This document shows positions 1 through 8,820 of a DNA stretch of 60,024 bases, piece after piece. Origin of the DNA: Nitrospirota bacterium (GTDB lineage Bacteria > Nitrospirota > 9FT-COMBO-42-15 > HDB-SIOI813); the NCBI GenBank assembly GCA_016212215.1, contig JACRGV010000120.1, forward strand, positions 1 through 60,024. The letters are read 5' to 3'. Numbering within the stretch: the stretch's first letter is position 1; the number at the start of each line of letters is the position of its first letter. The translations under genes were made by a program, and so were the position numbers. The notes below the pieces were generated by a model. That model was not told where the DNA came from. It was given only the letters and a program-made list of their open reading frames with translations, and did not search any database.

Positions 1-348
1 CAAGACCTCCTCCTGGCAAGCCAGGCCGAGCGGGGGATGCGGCTTATTCAACCTGAAAGGGACTTAATTATCAAGGCACCTGACGCCAATATTATTGACC
101 GGACTCACAAAAAGATCCGCTCTATATACACGCAGGCATACAATTGGGAACCGCCGCTCTCATCATCAATAGAAGGCCTGACCTCAACGAGTATGCGTGA
201 ATATGTAAAAGGATGGATAACCGAATGGGACCTGAAGCGTATTGATCCGCAGGTGCAGATAGAGTTGGAATTTACAAATCTTAAGCAAGATTATACAGAG
301 AATAAAAACCTTGAAACATCAGCAGAAGAAGAAGGAAGTGCGGGGTAA
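1..348 (+). CDS. C-terminal fragment of a probable BREX-type P-loop ATPase (BrxC/BrxD, DUF2791-like)
   Basis: The frame is open from base 1, so this is the 3' end of a gene that starts outside the window; 115 residues are visible. The stretch TSMREYVKGWITEWDL followed by an acidic tail resembles, from memory, the C-terminus of the large ATP-binding proteins of BREX and related phage-defence loci. No Walker motif lies in the visible part, so the family call rests on this tail only. The first ATG in frame (37) is internal to the open frame and is probably not the start. The next gene is on the opposite strand and is a broken Fic gene, which fits an eroding defence island at this edge. Confidence 0.4.
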   Translation, partial: QDLLLASQAERGMRLIQPERDLIIKAPDANIIDRTHKKIRSIYTQAYNWEPPLSSSIEGLTSTSMREYVKGWITEWDLKRIDPQVQIELEFTNLKQDYTENKNLETSAEEEGSAG

Positions 349-369
349 CACACCCGCTTGCACGCCTTT

Positions 370-794
370 TTAAGTATTAAGTAAGTCCGGCAAATCCTTA
401 GGTATCCTGAACCGGAATGTACGTCCGGCCTTGATCTTTTCCAAGTACCCTTTTTCCGCAAGCGTCAGTAGGTCTGCGCGGGCTGTTTGATAAACAACCC
501 TGTGAGAGTTCTTGTGAGATTCAATTGTGTATATAAAATCCGGGTGCTTCAATGCATGCTGGATGAGTGCTTGCTGACGATGATTCATCCGGGAGACTTG
601 TCTCAGAAGGCTTAACGTTTCCCGATACTCTAATTGTTTCCTTTTGAGATAGTCCTGCAACTCCCTTATAGCCAATCGTATCGCCCTTAGATGGTAAGTC
701 AGAAAATAGGTGAGATCATTGTCATCATGTTCCGAGTGCAAAAATGCCTTCTGATATTGTTGTTTCGATTTCAGGAAAATTCTCGATACTGAGA
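370..794 (-). pseudogene. Fic family protein, C-terminal remnant
   Basis: The reading frame gives the C-terminal part of a Fic (AMP-transferase) protein: the typical AFLHSEHDDNDLTYF segment after the catalytic core, a helical region, and a C-terminal winged-helix-like domain (QTARADLLTLAEKGYLEK). The catalytic HPFxxGNGR motif and everything before it are absent. The frame continues upstream past the first possible start (a TTG at 741) into a perfect hairpin at 795-835, where similarity ends. I infer a 5' deletion or insertion at that hairpin. Without the Fic core the fragment cannot AMPylate. Confidence 0.6.
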
Positions 795-835
795 GATCTC
801 TGTAGGGGATATTTTCATTATCCCCTACAGAGATC
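795..835. repeat. Perfect 17-bp inverted repeat, 7-nt loop
   Basis: Left arm 795-811 (GATCTCTGTAGGGGATA) and right arm 819-835 are exact reverse complements. The inner part (GTAGGGGATAATGAAAATA) occurs again at about 40098-40121, beside an ISKra4 transposase remnant, so this is probably the end or excision scar of a mobile element. It marks the break in the Fic gene. Confidence 0.7.
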
Positions 836-934
836 CTCCTGAACCTTATCGGGAAGCCAATAGAGAAAGGGTTTTTCGTTTATATCTGAGATTAGTAATT
901 AAAACATACAGCAAACTACTAACCCGTGTTAAAC

Positions 935-2263
935 TCACACATACTGCCCTGCCGCAAACCCGGATGCCCATGCCCAGTGGAGGTTATAGCCGCCTAATTG
1001 GCCTGTGACATCTGTTACTTCGCCGGTGAAAAAGAGGCCGTGGACTTTATTTGACTCCATTGTCTTGGATGATAGTTCTTCAGTGTCAATGCCGCCGCTT
1101 GTTACCTCGGCCTTTTTAAACCCTTCAGTACCGGATGGAGTTATTGTCCAATTGTGAATCTGTTGTGCGATGTTTCTGAGTTCCTTGTCTGAATACTGGT
1201 TAAGCATTTTTTGATTTATGTAAGATTCACAAAATGCACGGCTAAAACGGTCAGGGAAGAATTGAGATAACAGGGTGCTGATCATCATTCTGCTTTGCCT
1301 GTTTGATGTGAGGATGTCCATAATATTTGTGTCAGGCATCAGATTGATCTGAATCTTCTCATTCGAAGATGACCGTAGCTCACCCCCACCCTGACCCTCC
1401 CCCGTCAAGGGGGAGGGGATTTTGGGTGTTTCACCAGAATTATAATACAGTGAGGCATTCAGGATTGCCGGACCGCTTAATCCCTTATGGGTGAATAGGA
1501 TATTTCCTCTGAATGTACGCTTGTTGTATGTGACTAATGCATCAATTGATATGCCGCTTAGTTCCTTGAATATCCTGAACTCATCTGAGCTGAACATAAG
1601 CGGGACTAATGCAGGCTTTGCATGGATAGTATTAATCCCGAACTGTTTTGCAACAGTGTAGCCAAAGTCTGTTGCACCTATGGCCGGATAAGATAAGCCG
1701 CCGGTGGCGATAACCAATGACTCTGATTCAATAGTTCCCGAATTTGTTTTTATCTGAAAGGGGGTTTTACCGGAAGAAAACCCCATCCCCACCCTAACCC
1801 TCCCCTTGAAGGGGAGGGAATTTTCCTCTCCCTCAGGGAGAGGATTAATGTGAGGGTGGGGTTTTAACTCCTCAACCCTGCAATTTAATGCTATCTGTAC
1901 ATTAACCTTTTCACATTCATTGAGCAGCATCTTTATAATTGCGGCTGAGCCATCCTTACAAAACATCTGTCCTTCTTCTTTTTCATAATAACGGACATTA
2001 TGTTTATCTAAGAGTTCAATGAAATGATTAGGGGTGAAACGGGCAATGGCCGACTTACAAAAGTGGGGATTGTTTGATAGATAATTTTTATCGCTTATAT
2101 TTAAGTTGGTAAAATTACAGTACCCGCCTCCTGAAATACGGACCTTCTCAGCAGGCCGTTTTGCATGGTCAATAATAATAACTGAACGATTACGCCTTCC
2201 TGCCTCAATGGCACACATCAGGCCGGATGCGCCTGCACCGATAATTACAACGTCTTTTTGCAT
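935..2263 (-). CDS. HI0933-family FAD-dependent flavoprotein (BaiN-like)
   Basis: A 442-residue flavoprotein. It has an N-terminal Rossmann dinucleotide-binding motif (VVIIGAGASGLMCAIEAGRR, residues about 5-24), the family-typical RISGGGYCNFTN segment, a second ATGGLSYPAIGATDFGY motif, and a C-terminal GEVTDVTGQLGGYNLHWAWASG FAD-binding signature. Family members are cytosolic FAD oxidoreductases, mostly of unknown substrate. It is longer than the usual ~400 residues because two GC-rich palindromic repeats are read through in frame. One gives KPHPHINPLPEGEENSLPFK (about residues 134-160), the other IPSPLTGEGQGGGELR (about 280-296). The FAD-binding motifs are intact, so the protein may still fold if the inserts lie in loops. 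Confidence 0.85.
   Translation of the reverse strand: MQKDVVIIGAGASGLMCAIEAGRRNRSVIIIDHAKRPAEKVRISGGGYCNFTNLNISDKNYLSNNPHFCKSAIARFTPNHFIELLDKHNVRYYEKEEGQMFCKDGSAAIIKMLLNECEKVNVQIALNCRVEELKPHPHINPLPEGEENSLPFKGRVRVGMGFSSGKTPFQIKTNSGTIESESLVIATGGLSYPAIGATDFGYTVAKQFGINTIHAKPALVPLMFSSDEFRIFKELSGISIDALVTYNKRTFRGNILFTHKGLSGPAILNASLYYNSGETPKIPSPLTGEGQGGGELRSSSNEKIQINLMPDTNIMDILTSNRQSRMMISTLLSQFFPDRFSRAFCESYINQKMLNQYSDKELRNIAQQIHNWTITPSGTEGFKKAEVTSGGIDTEELSSKTMESNKVHGLFFTGEVTDVTGQLGGYNLHWAWASGFAAGQYV
1376..1430. repeat. GC-rich palindromic repeat, type B, inside flavoprotein gene
   Basis: Core CCCTCCCCCGTCAAGGGGGAGGG is an inverted repeat around GTCAA. The unit is preceded by TAGCTCACCCCCACCCTGA. It is related to copies at 8466-8520, 23128-23165, 25284-25322, 40229-40274, 48345-48405 and 48955-49033. 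It is read in frame by the host gene as PSPLTGEGQGGGEL. Confidence 0.8.
1781..1866. repeat. Composite palindromic repeat, type A, inside flavoprotein gene
   Basis: Two small palindromes in tandem: CTCCCCTTGAAGGGGAG and CTCTCCCTCAGGGAGAG. Both sit within an outer inverted repeat, CCCCATCCCCACCCT against GAGGGTGGGG. It differs by only a few bases from the copy at 28973-29057, which sits inside an unrelated gene and is read in the same frame relative to the repeat. Confidence 0.85.
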
Positions 2264-2320
2264 GATCCTGATAGAGCAGGCACCTACTTGATTACAAACG
2301 TATATCGAGATTCATCAAAT

Positions 2321-2746
2321 TTAGCCATTGTGGTCTTTCATGCAATCCATTACATAATTTGTGAAGGCAATCAGGTCATCAAGGCGATGCTCAATCACAT
2401 CCTTCATAATACCTGCATCAAACTCCTGATATTCGTGGACAAGAATATTCCGGAACCCGACCATTCCTTTCAGCTTGTTTGAAAGCTCCTGTGGAATAAT
2501 ATGCCCCGCCGCAAGGATCTCGAAACTTTCCCTGCTTTCTTTGGGGAGTCCCAGCTTTCGTTTTTTAATGACATGGTTGGCCAGATCAATTGCCTGCTCC
2601 GCAGCCCGTTGAAGATTAATGGCAATGGCATCCTGCTTCATATAATCCTCTTCAAAAGGAACATCAGAAGGTCTGACATAGTATAACTGTATCTGCTTAA
2701 TGCAGCGTTCAATGCTCTCCTTTTTATTCAGAACAACATCAATCAC
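2321..2746 (-). CDS. HepT-like toxin (DUF86 HEPN ribonuclease)
   Basis: A 141-residue all-helical HEPN protein of the HepT type. The RNase signature Rx4-6H with trailing Y is present as RNILVHEY near residues 98-105. Its start overlaps the upstream nucleotidyltransferase stop by 4 bp (ATGA), the usual MntA-HepT arrangement. In characterised pairs the nucleotidyltransferase silences HepT by AMPylating the tyrosine of this motif. Function here is inferred from motif and gene order. A housekeeping role is unlikely. Confidence 0.85.
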   Translation of the reverse strand: MIDVVLNKKESIERCIKQIQLYYVRPSDVPFEEDYMKQDAIAINLQRAAEQAIDLANHVIKKRKLGLPKESRESFEILAAGHIIPQELSNKLKGMVGFRNILVHEYQEFDAGIMKDVIEHRLDDLIAFTNYVMDCMKDHNG

Positions 2747-3159
2747 CTCAATATCCTCCCGCTCTTGATGACCTCCTGCAGGATACCTGCCCGTTCCTGG
2801 TTCAGCTTCTGATATGATGACATGACCGCCATCTCAAAGTAATCCACAGCATAGTCCCCGGTTTCCCAGGCTTCATAGATAACCCTGCCTTCATAAATAA
2901 TCTCATGCTGAAAAACAGTATTCATCATCCTAAGGTTGATAAGGTCTATGGTTCTTTTCAAAGCATCTTCGAGGGCATAACAGCATTGACTGATAATAAG
3001 ATTTTTAACCGACCTAGCCTGATGATAAGGAAGAAGAAGTGCAATATCCACATCACTGTTGCGGTTCTCATCAGCCGTTCCGTATGTCCCGAATAGATAA
3101 ATTGCTTCTACATCGGGATAAAAGTTAAGTATTGTTTTTACGATGACTTCATAGCCCAT
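2743..3159 (-). CDS. MntA-like minimal nucleotidyltransferase antitoxin
   Basis: A 138-residue minimal nucleotidyltransferase with the catalytic G[T/S]-x-DxD signature (FGTYGTADENRNSDVDIAL, about residues 23-41). It is the first gene of a two-gene unit with the HepT-like toxin and overlaps it by 4 bp, so translation is probably coupled. Known MntA enzymes transfer AMP to HepT and neutralise it. The active-site aspartates DVD are intact, which suggests a working antitoxin. Confidence 0.85.
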   Translation of the reverse strand: MGYEVIVKTILNFYPDVEAIYLFGTYGTADENRNSDVDIALLLPYHQARSVKNLIISQCCYALEDALKRTIDLINLRMMNTVFQHEIIYEGRVIYEAWETGDYAVDYFEMAVMSSYQKLNQERAGILQEVIKSGRILR

Positions 3160-3481
3160 AGTTTATCATTTGCTTTTCTGTGGATGCGGCTAATATAGCA
3201 GAGCGGGGTTTAAGTGTAAATAGAAACCGAACTCCTTTTTTATGGCCCTCATTACCTGAGTAGGGTGTTTAAACAAGAAAGACCTTGCCAATTGCTACCT
3301 GCATATACCAGAAAACACACTGATAGAGGTATCTTCAAGGTACTTAAAGGGCTGCCATCTCATATTGCTGACCATTACATGACGCTGATGTCTATTGAGA
3401 AGGAGATATATAATAAAAAAACCGAAAGGATTTCTGACTAAAATTTCTTAACTTGTTCTGCCCCACCGGTGCAATGTGATT
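3160..3481. other. Gene-poor stretch between two toxin-antitoxin pairs
   Basis: About 320 bases without a supported gene. On the plus strand a frame stays open from about 3232 to a TAA at 3439-3441 and encodes an unrecognised, lysine-rich stretch ending SIEKEIYNKKTERISD. It has no convincing start or ribosome-binding site and may be a gene remnant. No hairpin terminator with a T-run was seen. Confidence 0.4.
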
Positions 3482-3820
3482 TTATGGCGGATTGAGTTGC
3501 AATTTATATAATCTCTGCCAGAGAACAATAATCTCTTTCTGATCATATTCTCTAAGTTGTCCTAAACTACATAAGATATCATCCTTACTCAAGGATGTAA
3601 TCTTCGCTAATCTTACCCATGATTCCCGCAATAGGCCACTTTCATTCCAATCTATTAGTTTATAATCCCCTTGGCCATTCCTTTCTTTTGTAGTAATAGG
3701 AACCAAAACAATATCTTCATCACCTGTATCCAAAATAACAAGGGCAGGTCGTCTTTTTTTATCTCCGGTGGACTGAAGAAAATCTATCAAAACAACATCT
3801 CCAAACTTATAACCGGTCAT
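3482..3820 (-). CDS. MazF/PemK-family toxin
   Basis: A 112-residue PemK-like endoribonuclease. It begins TGYKFGDVVLIDF and contains the family's RRPALVI block near residue 23 and VPITTKER near residue 45. I chose the ATG at 3820 because an AGAGG motif lies about 10 bases upstream; the longer frame up to 3931 overlaps the antitoxin gene extensively. The start overlaps the upstream antitoxin by 14 bases, as in a coupled toxin-antitoxin operon. MazF enzymes cut mRNA at short sequences; the specificity cannot be read from the sequence. Confidence 0.8.
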   Translation of the reverse strand: MTGYKFGDVVLIDFLQSTGDKKRRPALVILDTGDEDIVLVPITTKERNGQGDYKLIDWNESGLLRESWVRLAKITSLSKDDILCSLGQLREYDQKEIIVLWQRLYKLQLNPP

Positions 3821-4004
3821 AGATCGCATCCTCTTCATCGTAGGCTTTAAGCATGTGATTTTTAGAAGCTTCCTGCCAAATGTGATCTTCTTCCCGGTCG
3901 TTGGCAATAAGGATTTGAATACAAGTTCCACGGGGTGCCGGGATCGGCTGACTTAACTCTAAATGTGTCTCATCTATGACTGTTGCTTTAATAATCTTTG
4001 TCAT
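3807..4004 (-). CDS. Small antitoxin partner of the MazF/PemK toxin
   Basis: A 65-residue protein (MTKIIKATVIDETHLELSQP...) with an N-terminal beta-rich segment like the short DUF2281/AbrB-like antitoxins encoded before PemK toxins, and an acidic C-terminus (EEDAIYDRL) overlapping the toxin start. Order and overlap are the main evidence. I do not recognise a named family with certainty. Confidence 0.65.
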   Translation of the reverse strand: MTKIIKATVIDETHLELSQPIPAPRGTCIQILIANDREEDHIWQEASKNHMLKAYDEEDAIYDRL

Positions 4005-4079
4005 CTTTTTTACCCCTTTTATTTTGGATATGTGGATGGTACCGTTCTAATTTCTTACTTCTTACTTATTACTTCTTCC

Positions 4080-5216
<1,137 letters not shown>

Positions 5217-5474
5217 TTACATTACCCGATAAACGCTGACTCTTTTCTTATCCCTGCCTACACGTTCAAATGTAACGACCCCGGAAATCTTTGCAAAGAG
5301 GCTGTCATCACAACCCTTCCCCACGTTAAAACCCGGATGAAACTTAGTGCCGCGCTGCCTTACTATTATTGAACCTGCAGACACTGATTGACCTCCAAAG
5401 CATTTTACCCCAAGTCTCTGAGCATTACTGTCACGTCCGTTACGGCTGGCCCCTTGCCCTTTTTTATGTGCCAT
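5217..5474 (-). CDS. rpmA: 50S ribosomal protein L27
   Basis: An 85-residue L27 with the hallmark N-terminus [20 protein letters not shown] and the conserved [18 protein letters not shown] block. It lies near the ribosomal peptidyl-transferase centre. The N-terminus starts directly with MAHKKG, so no Firmicutes-style cleaved leader is present. It is part of the dksA-rplU-rpmA-obgE run. Confidence 0.97.
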   Translation of the reverse strand: MAHKKGQGASRNGRDSNAQRLGVKCFGGQSVSAGSIIVRQRGTKFHPGFNVGKGCDDSLFAKISGVVTFERVGRDKKRVSVYRVM

Positions 5475-5509
5475 GAAGAACTCCCCTTTCTTATTAATTA
5501 GCAGTATAC

Positions 5510-5660
5510 AGTTTTATACAATTCACCTGAAAATAACCCCCCTCACCCCCCTTTAACTACAAGGGGGGGATTTCTTGGTTATCCCCACCCTAACCCTCCC
5601 CTTGAAGGGGAGGGAATCAACATAGCCCCCTCTCCCTCAGGGAGAGGGTTTACTTTCCAC
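5510..5660. repeat. Cluster of GC-rich palindromic repeats between rplU and rpmA
   Basis: The spacer holds three palindromes: a CCCCCTT-x-AAGGGGGG unit, CTCCCCTTGAAGGGGAG, and CTCTCCCTCAGGGAGAG. They are the same families found elsewhere in the window inside genes. In transcribed RNA they would form strong hairpins in the middle of a ribosomal-protein operon. Confidence 0.75.
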
Positions 5661-5680
5661 TATTCACAATTTACCATTCA

Positions 5681-5992
5681 CTATCCTATAACTTCCTGTA
5701 TCTTTAGTTTTGTGTAATACTGTCTGTGTCCTTTGGTGCGGCGATAATTCTTTCTGCGTTTCTTTTTAAAGATAATGACCTTTCTTGCCCTCTCCTGTGC
5801 AATAATGCTTGCGACAACTTTGGCGTTTTCAACGTAGGGTTTTCCTACATTTAATCCTTCTCCGTTCCCCACAACCAGCACCTTATCAAACTCCACTGAT
5901 GCCCCGGGATCTCCTGTAATCCTCTCAACAGAGATTATGTCTCCCTGAGACACCCTCTGCTGTTTTCCACCTGTTTCAATAATTGCGTACAT
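5681..5992 (-). CDS. rplU: 50S ribosomal protein L21
   Basis: A 103-residue L21: MYAIIETGGKQQRVSQGD at the start, the C-terminal KKKRRKNYRRTKGHRQ basic stretch that binds 23S rRNA, and a KIQEVIG end. The second of two adjacent ATGs (5992) matches the family start. It lies 28 bases after dksA and is followed by rpmA and obgE. Confidence 0.97.
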   Translation of the reverse strand: MYAIIETGGKQQRVSQGDIISVERITGDPGASVEFDKVLVVGNGEGLNVGKPYVENAKVVASIIAQERARKVIIFKKKRRKNYRRTKGHRQYYTKLKIQEVIG

Positions 5993-6020
5993 CACTTCCT
6001 CCTTCGTTTTTAAATATCCC

Positions 6021-6419
6021 CTACTCTCTTAACTTCTCATCCTCTTCCTGCTTAGTCTTACAATCAATACAGTATGTGGTAACCGGACGTGCCAGGAGAC
6101 GTTTATATCCAATCTCCTCTCCGCAATTATCACATATCCCGAATGTACCATCTGTAATGCGGTCAAGTGCCTCATCTATCTTTTTTAAAAGTTTCTGCTC
6201 CCTCTCCTTCAATCTTAAAGTAAAATTATTATCTGCCTCAGCAGCGGCCTGGTCAGTCATATCCGGGAAATTAAGTTTATCCTGACTTATGTTCCCTCCG
6301 ATTACCATTCCTGCCTCTGCTAACAGAGCGGCCTTCTGTTTTTCAAGGTCTTTTCTAATCTCCTCATACTTTCCCTCTGTCTTCTTCAAAGCTGTTGAAC
6401 CTTTTTTCTCAGTTGCCAT
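6021..6419 (-). CDS. dksA: DksA/TraR-family RNA polymerase-binding zinc-finger protein
   Basis: A 132-residue DksA-like protein: an N-terminal coiled coil, then an acidic tip region (DMTDQAAAEADN), then a C4 zinc finger CDNCGEEIGYKRLLARPVTTYCIDC (CxxC...CxxC, about residues 97-120). DksA proteins enter the RNA polymerase secondary channel and modulate rRNA and amino-acid promoters with ppGpp. The gene begins the ribosomal-protein/Obg run, linking a stringent-response factor with Obg. Confidence 0.88.
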   Translation of the reverse strand: MATEKKGSTALKKTEGKYEEIRKDLEKQKAALLAEAGMVIGGNISQDKLNFPDMTDQAAAEADNNFTLRLKEREQKLLKKIDEALDRITDGTFGICDNCGEEIGYKRLLARPVTTYCIDCKTKQEEDEKLRE

Positions 6420-6524
6420 ATCTACGGTCCCCTTTCTACCTGAATATTATCCCAACACCCAGTCTCCACAGAAAGGGTTTAAGGAGTTTATGTACTCGTG
6501 GGCTTATAGATTAAAATAGACGAT

Positions 6525-6553
6525 AGAATAGCAAAAAAACCTTTGACAGTCAA
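6525..6553 (-). promoter_or_regulatory. Candidate sigma-70 promoter for dksA-rplU-rpmA-obgE
   Basis: On the minus strand TTGACT (6553-6548), a 17-base spacer containing a T-run, then TATTCT (6530-6525), about 105 bases before the dksA ATG. The -35 is near consensus and the -10 is weaker. Confidence 0.4.
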
Positions 6554-6560
6554 TTACCTA

Positions 6561-7322
6561 TTATCCTGATCTCTGCCAGAACCATCTGGCATTATAGAGA
6601 GGGCCATAAGGACGGTGTGTTTTAGGGTAAAGTTTTACAAATGGGGCAGATATAATCTCCTCATAGTTAAGGTGAAAAACCTTTGCAAACTCTGAGACCT
6701 CAGCCTTCAGCATTTCATATTCCTTATCTTCCGGCTTTTCAATGCCGACCTCTTTCCCAACCCTTCTGTTATCCACCTCACCTCTTACAAAAATAGTCCC
6801 GCCGTGCATCCCGGTTCCGAGGTAATCACCTGCAATCTGATGTCCGGGCCTTTTTTCAAGTCCCAGTAGAATGATTACACCTCCGGCCATATACTCTCCA
6901 AGAAAGTGGCCTGCTGTCCCGCCGATAACAATTGTAGGTGTCTTCCCCATATATGCCTTCATGTGGATACCTACCCTGTAACCGACATCACCCCGGACAT
7001 ACAGCTTCCCCCCCCGCATACCATATCCACAGACATCTCCGGCATGACCATGCACAAAAATATTACCTGCATTCATTGTATTGCCGACACCATCCTGTGC
7101 ATTGTCAAACACTTCTATTGCCGGGCCATCCATAAACACTGCCATGTCATTTCCCGGTACGCCATGGACATCTATCTTTATGTCATCGCCCTGAAGACCT
7201 GCTCCAATAAAGCGCTGACCGTTTACATTCCTGAGTACAATATGTTTTGCACCTTCAGATATAACCTTGTTTATCTCGTCGTTCAGATCTTTGTAGTGAA
7301 CAGACGCTGCATCTATTTCCAA
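6561..7322 (-). CDS. Glutamate synthase GXGXG-domain subunit (archaeal-type GltB3)
   Basis: A 253-residue right-handed beta-helix domain equivalent to the C-terminal alpha-subunit domain of glutamate synthase. Repeated GxGxG-type turns are visible (GDVCGYGMRGGKLYVRGDVG, MAGGVIILLG, GTGMHGGTIFVRGEV). In the split enzyme this subunit helps form the tunnel that carries ammonia from the amidotransferase to the FMN site. It lies 27 bases downstream of the amidotransferase gene, last of five same-strand genes. Confidence 0.88.
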   Translation of the reverse strand: MEIDAASVHYKDLNDEINKVISEGAKHIVLRNVNGQRFIGAGLQGDDIKIDVHGVPGNDMAVFMDGPAIEVFDNAQDGVGNTMNAGNIFVHGHAGDVCGYGMRGGKLYVRGDVGYRVGIHMKAYMGKTPTIVIGGTAGHFLGEYMAGGVIILLGLEKRPGHQIAGDYLGTGMHGGTIFVRGEVDNRRVGKEVGIEKPEDKEYEMLKAEVSEFAKVFHLNYEEIISAPFVKLYPKTHRPYGPLYNARWFWQRSG

Positions 7323-7349
7323 TTTACTGTCTCCTCCTTTGCCCCGAAA

Positions 7350-8462
7350 TTAAAAGACTTTTTTCGGGTCTACCATCCCTATCACAGGTTCTCCTGCCCT
7401 CGGCATCCATAACCTGTCCGGTTTCGCGCATATTTCCCTGATCGTTGCCTCCTCACTTGCCATAAAAAGTGTCTCATCCTTTTCACCTGCAAAGAGGGGA
7501 CGAAGCTTGATTCTGTCATTAAATCCCACCAGACCGGACTTCCATCCAAATAGTATGGCAAACGGCCCGTTAAGCAACAGGGGGGCATACTGTATACGCA
7601 TGGCCTTTAATGCCTCAGCCAGCTCCCTGTTCTCTGAAAATTCAATATCAATGTCCTTCCAGAAAGGGCTTGCAAGGACATAAAAGGCAGCCCTGAGAGG
7701 CATCTTATGCTGTCTAATAAGAAAGTCCAGTGCATAGGCCACGACTTCAGTATCAGTAAGCAGTGTACACTTATATCCGAACATCTCAAGAAATGCCCTG
7801 TTTGTCCCGTAACTTGTAATCTCACCGTTATGAACGATTGACCAGTCCAGTATGGTAAACGGATGTGCACCTCCCCACCATCCCGGGGTATTGGTAGGAA
7901 ACCTTGTGTGCCCTGTCCATATATATGCCCTGTAGTCTTCAATCATGAAAAAGTCTGCAATATCCGCCGGCTCTCCAACACCTTTAAATGCCCCCATGTT
8001 CTTACCGCTGGATATGATATAGGCGCCTGACACATTATTGTTCATGTCCATAACCGCACGGACAACAAGGTCGTCGTCACCTTCCCAGCCGAGCATTATT
8101 TCCTTCTTAGGCTCTACAAAATATCTCCAGAATATGGGAGGATTCTTAATGAATGGATTGGGCCTTGTTGGTATCTCTTCTTCTCTGTGAACGATGAAAA
8201 ACTGGAATATGACCTTTTCTACAGATGCTTTAACATCTGCATCATCCATCATTATGTGCAAAGCATAATAGTCTGCCATATCAGGATATATGCCATAAGC
8301 AGCAAATCCTGCACCAAGTCCATTCCCCCTCTCCTTCATAAGACAGAGGGACTTTTTAATGTGATGGCCATCTACACATTTACCATCTCTGTTAATAAAC
8401 CCCACAAGCCCGCATCCGCTTGTATCCCGTGGGTCATTATATTTTCTGTTCATTTTCATCAT
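7350..8462 (-). CDS. Glutamate synthase class II glutamine amidotransferase subunit (archaeal-type GltB1)
   Basis: A 370-residue Ntn-type glutaminase domain. The nucleophile is probably the Cys of SGCGLVGF, about 16 residues in, implying a short propeptide as in GltB. Conserved segments include GHTRFPTNTPGWWGGAHPF and WSIVHNGEITSYGTNR. It releases ammonia from glutamine for the FMN subunit. I chose the ATG at 8462: a GGAG lies 8 bases upstream, and that GGAG belongs to the tail of a dispersed palindromic repeat (consensus GAGCTATGGAGATTTTCGG). A GTG at 8483 inside the repeat is an alternative. Confidence 0.88.
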   Translation of the reverse strand: MMKMNRKYNDPRDTSGCGLVGFINRDGKCVDGHHIKKSLCLMKERGNGLGAGFAAYGIYPDMADYYALHIMMDDADVKASVEKVIFQFFIVHREEEIPTRPNPFIKNPPIFWRYFVEPKKEIMLGWEGDDDLVVRAVMDMNNNVSGAYIISSGKNMGAFKGVGEPADIADFFMIEDYRAYIWTGHTRFPTNTPGWWGGAHPFTILDWSIVHNGEITSYGTNRAFLEMFGYKCTLLTDTEVVAYALDFLIRQHKMPLRAAFYVLASPFWKDIDIEFSENRELAEALKAMRIQYAPLLLNGPFAILFGWKSGLVGFNDRIKLRPLFAGEKDETLFMASEEATIREICAKPDRLWMPRAGEPVIGMVDPKKVF

Positions 8463-8465
8463 CCG

Positions 8466-8632
8466 AAAATCTCCATAGCTCACCCTCCCCCTAACCCCCT
8501 CCCGTCAAGGGAGGGGGGAAATCTTAGCACCCTCTCCCCCGGCGGGAGAGCTGCAATTAAATTCCTACCAAATTCCTCCACCCTCCTTTGCGGGGGGAGG
8601 CAGGAGGGGGGCTCCGGGTGAGGGGGCCTTAT
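8466..8632. repeat. Two GC-rich palindromic repeats upstream of the amidotransferase gene
   Basis: A type B unit with ATCTCCATAGCTCACCC flank and CTCCCGTCAAGGGAGG core (about 8466-8520), then a less regular CCTCCTTTGCGGGGGGAGG-type unit (about 8575-8632). With the element at 8695-8820 they fill the 358-base gap between two glutamate synthase genes. No small gene was recognised in the gap. Confidence 0.7.
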
Positions 8633-8694
8633 TTTCATCAACCTTATCTAACTTTCTCCAAAGACACATATTAACAAAAAAATATTCCCACCTA

Positions 8695-8820
8695 AGCTTA
8701 CGTTCAAAAATGCCCAGGTGCAAGGAAGGACAAGGGTTTGAGCCGAGGCGTACTTTCCGTACGGTGAGGCGAAGAACCCGCAGTCCTGACGCCGCAGATG
8801 GGCGTTTTTCAACGTAAGCT
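8695..8820. mobile_element. 126-bp palindromic MITE-like element (AGCTTACGTT family)
   Basis: Ends AGCTTACGTTCAAAAATGCCCA (8695-8716) and TGGGCGTTTTTCAACGTAAGCT (8799-8820) are inverted repeats matching at 20 of 22 positions; the interior is also partly self-complementary. The right end abuts the TAG stop of the oxidoreductase gene at 8821-8823. It encodes nothing and resembles non-autonomous palindromic elements found in many copies in some anaerobic bacterial genomes (from memory). Confidence 0.75.

Noticed and set aside
1-794. A complete BREX or other defence operon
   Set aside because: Only a C-terminal ATPase fragment and a broken Fic gene are visible; no methylase, BrxL or PglZ in the window.
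3232-3441. A plus-strand gene between the MntA and MazF loci
   Set aside because: The frame stays open but has no convincing start, ribosome-binding site or recognised family.
5510-5660. Possible CRISPR array or rho-independent terminators in the GC-rich palindromes
   Set aside because: Spacing is irregular, units differ and occur singly inside genes; no T-runs follow. They are dispersed palindromic repeats.
6906-7412. 168-codon plus-strand frame rich in Cys and His
   Set aside because: It is the antisense shadow of the glutamate synthase GXGXG gene, with no ribosome-binding site and biased composition.
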